A stretch of DNA of 64,000 nt from Luteimonas sp. S4-F44 (lineage in GTDB: Bacteria > Pseudomonadota > Gammaproteobacteria > Xanthomonadales > Xanthomonadaceae): the NCBI RefSeq assembly GCF_022637415.1, contig NZ_CP093340.1, positions 1,674,001 through 1,738,000 on the forward strand. The letters run 5' to 3'. The position numbers and the translations under genes were made by a program. Within the stretch, counting starts at the first letter, position 1; each line of letters begins with the position of its first letter. Below the pieces are notes generated by a model, which made no database searches, was not told where the DNA came from, and worked only from the letters and a program-made list of their open reading frames with translations. Below are positions 61,101 to 64,000 of this stretch, one piece after another.

Positions 61101-61718
61101 TCAGAGTCCCAGGCGCGAGAGCAGGTCGTCGGCGTCGTCCTGGCCGACGGTGCCGGTGTCGAGCCCGGCGACTGCCGGTCCGGCGGCACGCAGGCGGTCG
61201 TTCTCGCCGTCGGCGGACGGCAGCCCGAGCGCGCCAAAGCCTTCGTGCACGCCGCGCACGATGCCGGCGACGCGGCGAATGATCTGCCCGCCCAGGTCCT
61301 GGTGGCTCTGCGCCAGCGCCATTTCGCGCAGGTTCTCGCGCAGCGCGTCGAGGGTCGCGGTCTGCGCGGCGTCCAGCGTGCCGGCGCGCAACTGCGCAAC
61401 ATGCGCGCGGCTGTCCTCGATCAAATCGAGCGTGCGGTGGGTGGCCTGCTCGGTCATCGTCACCACGTGGTCGAGGCGGGCACAGGCATCGTCGAGCCCG
61501 CCCTGCGCGGGGGCGGCCGGCAGGGTGTCGAGCGCCTGCGCCAGTTCGCGCGCCAGCCGGCCCAGGCCGTCGACGAGCGTGCGTGCGCGGGCGGCGGCGA
61601 GCGCGTCGACCTGCCGGCGCCAGCCGGCCTCGTCGCCGCGTTCGAGTGCTTCGAGCGCGTCATGCAGCAGCCCGGCGAGCTGGCTGCGATCGGTGGTCGC
61701 CGTGGCGGTGGCGGTCAC
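61101..61718 (-). CDS. cheZ: Protein phosphatase CheZ
   Basis: CheZ dephosphorylates CheY-P. The 205-residue protein is largely a long helical hairpin. The catalytic Gln region is visible in [16 protein letters not shown] (about 138-153). A flexible tail leads to the CheY-binding C-terminal helix [12 protein letters not shown], the classic pattern. It lies between cheY and cheA in one leftward operon. Confidence 0.94.
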   Translation of the reverse strand: MTATATATTDRSQLAGLLHDALEALERGDEAGWRRQVDALAAARARTLVDGLGRLARELAQALDTLPAAPAQGGLDDACARLDHVVTMTEQATHRTLDLIEDSRAHVAQLRAGTLDAAQTATLDALRENLREMALAQSHQDLGGQIIRRVAGIVRGVHEGFGALGLPSADGENDRLRAAGPAVAGLDTGTVGQDDADDLLSRLGL

Positions 61719-62107
61719 GCTGCGCCCCCCAGGCGCTCGAAGATCTTGTCCAGCTTCTCCGACAGCGTCTGCGCGGTGAACGGCTTGATGATGTAGCCGT
61801 TCACGCCGCTCTGCGCGGCCTCGATGATCTGCTCGCGCTTGGCCTCGGCGGTGACCATCATCACCGGCAGCGCGCGGAACTTGGGATCGGCGCGGATCGC
61901 GCGCAGCAACTCGATGCCGGTCATGCCGGGCATGTTCCAGTCGGTGATGACCAGGTCGACCGCATCCTGGCGCAGCACCGCCATCGCGCTGTTGCCGTCC
62001 TCGGCTTCGACGGTGTTGTTGAAGCCCAGGTCAGACAACAGGTTCTTGACGATGCGGCGCATCGTCGAGAAGTCGTCGACCACGAGGATACGGATGTTCT
62101 TGTTCAA
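61715..62107 (-). CDS. cheY: Chemotaxis response regulator CheY
   Basis: The 130-residue receiver has [16 protein letters not shown] at the start, the phospho-acceptor Asp in [13 protein letters not shown] (about 57), VTAEAKRE and the Lys in GYIIKPFTA. This sequence type is the motor-binding CheY of Pseudomonas and Xanthomonas flagella. I chose TTG 62107 (LNKNIRIL) because GGAG lies six bases upstream and it avoids overlap with fliA; ATG 62161 would overlap fliA by 32 bases. The stop overlaps cheZ. Confidence 0.94.
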   Translation of the reverse strand: MNKNIRILVVDDFSTMRRIVKNLLSDLGFNNTVEAEDGNSAMAVLRQDAVDLVITDWNMPGMTGIELLRAIRADPKFRALPVMMVTAEAKREQIIEAAQSGVNGYIIKPFTAQTLSEKLDKIFERLGGAA

Positions 62108-62129
62108 AGCGGGCTCCACGGGTGGGGCA

Positions 62130-62885
62130 TCAGTCGGCGTTGCCGATGCCGGTATCTGCAAGTTCGAAGGTCGACAGGCGGCCGCGCAGGCGCACCACGG
62201 CCTGGCCGTGGATCTGGCACACGCGCGATTCGCTCACGCCCAGCACCGCGCCGATCTCTTTGAGGTTGAGTTCCTGTTCGTAGTACAGCGACAGCACCAG
62301 CTGTTCGCGCTCAGGCAATAGCTTGATCGCCACGGCCAGTTCCCGGCCGAACTCGCTGCGCACCAGGTGTTCCTGCGGCGTCGGCCCGCCGTCGCGATTG
62401 GCCGGCTCGACTTCGCCGTGGTCCTCGACGTGCGAGTCCAGGCTCAGCACCTGGCCGCGGGCGGCGTCTTCGAGCAGGCGTTGATAGTCGGCGAGCGGCA
62501 TCTGCAGCTTGGCCGCGACCTCCTGCGCGCTGGCGGCGCGACCGCTGGCCTGCTCGATCTCGCGGATCGCGGCGGCGGCCTCGCGGGCGCGGCGATGGAC
62601 CGAGCGCGGCACCCAGTCGCCGCGCCGGATCTCGTCGATCATCGCGCCGCGGATCCGGATCGAGGCATAGGTCTCGAACGACGCGCCCTGTTCGGCGTCG
62701 TAGCTGCGCGAGGCTTCGAGCAGGCCGATCATGCCGGCCTGGATCAGATCGTCGATCTCCACGCTGGCCGGCAGCCGGGCGGCGATGTGATGGGCGATGC
62801 GGCGCACCAGCTCGGCATGCACCACGACCGGGTCCGGCGCGCTGGCGCGCTGGACCGCCTGGTACTGGCGGGCGGCGGCGTTCAT
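62130..62885 (-). CDS. fliA: RNA polymerase sigma factor for flagellar operon FliA (sigma-28)
   Basis: The 251-residue protein has sigma region 2 ([46 protein letters not shown], about 47-92), region 3 (about 105-165) and region 4 ([37 protein letters not shown], about 188-225). It directs late flagellar and chemotaxis genes. ATG 62885 overlaps the fleN stop by four bases. Downstream are cheY-cheZ-cheA. Confidence 0.96.
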   Translation of the reverse strand: MNAAARQYQAVQRASAPDPVVVHAELVRRIAHHIAARLPASVEIDDLIQAGMIGLLEASRSYDAEQGASFETYASIRIRGAMIDEIRRGDWVPRSVHRRAREAAAAIREIEQASGRAASAQEVAAKLQMPLADYQRLLEDAARGQVLSLDSHVEDHGEVEPANRDGGPTPQEHLVRSEFGRELAVAIKLLPEREQLVLSLYYEQELNLKEIGAVLGVSESRVCQIHGQAVVRLRGRLSTFELADTGIGNAD

Positions 62886-63733
62886 GCCGCCGCTCCCTGC
62901 CGCAGCAGGCGGTCGACGAAGAACTCGACGTGGCCGCGCGGCGCCGTCGGCGCCTGCCAGCGCGCGATGCGGCGTGCGATCTCCACCAGCGCCTGCGACG
63001 ACGGGCTGCCCGGGTAGGCGCGCACCACCGCCTGCTGGCGCTGGACTGCGGCACGCAGCCATTCGCACTGCGGCACCGCGCCCAGGTAGTTCAGCGAGAC
63101 GTCGCCGATGAAGCGCTCGCACACGCGCACGAGCTTGTCATACAGCGCGCGGCCCTCCTGCGGGCTGCGCACCATGTTGGCGACGACCTGGATCCGGTCG
63201 AGGCCGCGCTCGCGGGCGAGCACCTTGATCAGCGCATACGCATCGGTGAGCGAGGCCGGTTCATCGCAGACCACGACCACCGCGTCCTGCGCGGCCTGGC
63301 AGAAGGTCAGCACCGAGTCGGTGATGCCCGCGGCGGTATCGACCACCAGCACATCGAGATCGCGCTCGAGCTCGTTGAAGATGTTGACCAGGCCGGCATG
63401 TTCGATCGGACGTAGCTCGGCCATGTGCCGACGGCCGGACGCTGCCGGCACGATCAGCACGCCGGCCGGGCCCTCGATGATCGCCTCGTCGAGCGTGCAG
63501 CGCCCGGCGACGAGGTCGGCCAGCGTGAAGCGCGGCGACAGGCCCAGCAGCACATCGAGATTGGCCAGGCCCAGGTCCGCGTCGAGCAGCATCGTGCGCT
63601 GACCCATGCCGGCCAGCGCGATGGCGAGATTGGCCGACACGTTGGTCTTGCCGACGCCGCCCTTGCCGCCGGTGACGGCGAGGGTGCGGACGGGCGCGAA
63701 CGGGGCGGGGGCGGGCAGGTCAGGCGACGGCAT
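62882..63733 (-). CDS. fleN: Flagellar number regulator FleN/FlhG (MinD-like ATPase)
   Basis: The 283-residue ATPase controls flagellar number together with FlhF. It shows the deviant Walker A GGKGGVGKTNVSANLA (about 22-37), then LLDADLGLANLDVLLG, VVDTAAGI and a C-terminal amphipathic helix region for membrane contact. ATG 63733 overlaps the flhF coding end by 14 bases; the longer open frame is inside flhF. The order flhF-fleN-fliA-cheY is the usual polar-flagellate arrangement. Confidence 0.95.
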   Translation of the reverse strand: MPSPDLPAPAPFAPVRTLAVTGGKGGVGKTNVSANLAIALAGMGQRTMLLDADLGLANLDVLLGLSPRFTLADLVAGRCTLDEAIIEGPAGVLIVPAASGRRHMAELRPIEHAGLVNIFNELERDLDVLVVDTAAGITDSVLTFCQAAQDAVVVVCDEPASLTDAYALIKVLARERGLDRIQVVANMVRSPQEGRALYDKLVRVCERFIGDVSLNYLGAVPQCEWLRAAVQRQQAVVRAYPGSPSSQALVEIARRIARWQAPTAPRGHVEFFVDRLLRQGAAA

Positions 63734-64000
63734 GCTGGGGCTTCTGGGCGTCGGGGTCGTGGAGATCGTGCGAGGGGACGATCGGCTTATCGGCATCGCG
63801 GCGAAGATCTTCAAGCCGCAATGCGAGATGGGCGGCATTGGCGCGATGCAGATCGTCGGGAATGCGCTGGCCGTCGGCGATCCAGGTCAGCGGCAGGGCG
63901 TGATCGACGGCGACCGACAGCACGCTGCCCAACCGCCCGGTCTCGTCGAGCTTGGTCAGCACCGCGCCCTGCGGGCGGGCGCCCTCGAAGCGGCGGACGA
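63720..64000 (-). CDS. flhF: Flagellar biosynthesis protein FlhF, C-terminal part (5' end beyond window)
   Basis: The open frame enters from base 64000 and ends at TGA 63722-63720. The visible part has GAVLTKLDETGRLGSVLSV, the SRP-type GTPase G4 TKLDE motif, and then PLTWIADGQRIPDDLHRA, typical of FlhF C-termini. FlhF sets the polar site of flagellum assembly. N-terminal and P-loop regions are outside the window. It overlaps fleN by 14 bases. Confidence 0.93.
   Translation of the reverse strand, partial: VRRFEGARPQGAVLTKLDETGRLGSVLSVAVDHALPLTWIADGQRIPDDLHRANAAHLALRLEDLRRDADKPIVPSHDLHDPDAQKPQHAVA

Overview
This is a 64 kb piece of a very GC-rich gammaproteobacterial chromosome, almost certainly from the Xanthomonadaceae/Lysobacteraceae (Lysobacter/Luteimonas/Xanthomonas relatives). 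The evidence is gene content and order: dnaK-dnaJ-dapB-carAB-greA-recJ-prfB-lysS followed directly by the rpf (DSF quorum-sensing) locus, rpfG-rpfC convergent with rpfF-rpfB-acnA. No tRNA, rRNA, IS element, phage gene or CRISPR array was seen.

Layout. 1-3.9 kb: the 3' end of dnaK, dnaJ, a decayed NmrA-type gene, then about 0.9 kb of non-coding DNA with three spaced repeats, each carrying a perfect DnaA box plus two weaker ones at identical spacing, then dapB. 4-16 kb: a rightward housekeeping run (carA, carB, greA, a conserved unknown, recJ, a secreted PPC-repeat protein, prfB with its programmed frameshift, lysS). 16-25 kb: the DSF system: HD-GYP regulator RpfG, hybrid sensor RpfC, DSF synthase RpfF, acyl-CoA ligase RpfB and aconitase A. 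25-32.6 kb: an accessory block between the two aconitase genes, with a LysR regulator divergent from a GalD/PrpF-type tautomerase, a NitT/TauT-type ABC transporter, a phosphate-type porin and a VapBC-like toxin-antitoxin pair. 32.6-40.7 kb: acnB, an unusual exported protein with two tandem OsmC-like domains, a TonB-dependent receptor and a DUF1684 lipoprotein.

40.8-64 kb: a leftward chemotaxis and flagellar-regulation block. From upstream to downstream it holds flhF (partial), fleN, fliA, cheY, cheZ, cheA, motC, motD, a parC-like ATPase, a CheW-domain protein that looks like ParP, then a STAS protein, a second cheY, a second cheA, three chemoreceptors, a YcgR-type PilZ brake, cheW, a small exported OB-fold protein, cheR, cheD and cheB. 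The three receptors share a nearly identical stretch of about 0.8 kb.

Functionally, the window joins cell-cell signalling (DSF), c-di-GMP turnover (RpfG) and a c-di-GMP effector (YcgR) with two CheA-CheY pathways. The most interesting unexplained items are the DnaA-box repeat array, the exported double OsmC protein, the triplicated docking-like motif in CheA, and the near-identical receptor blocks.
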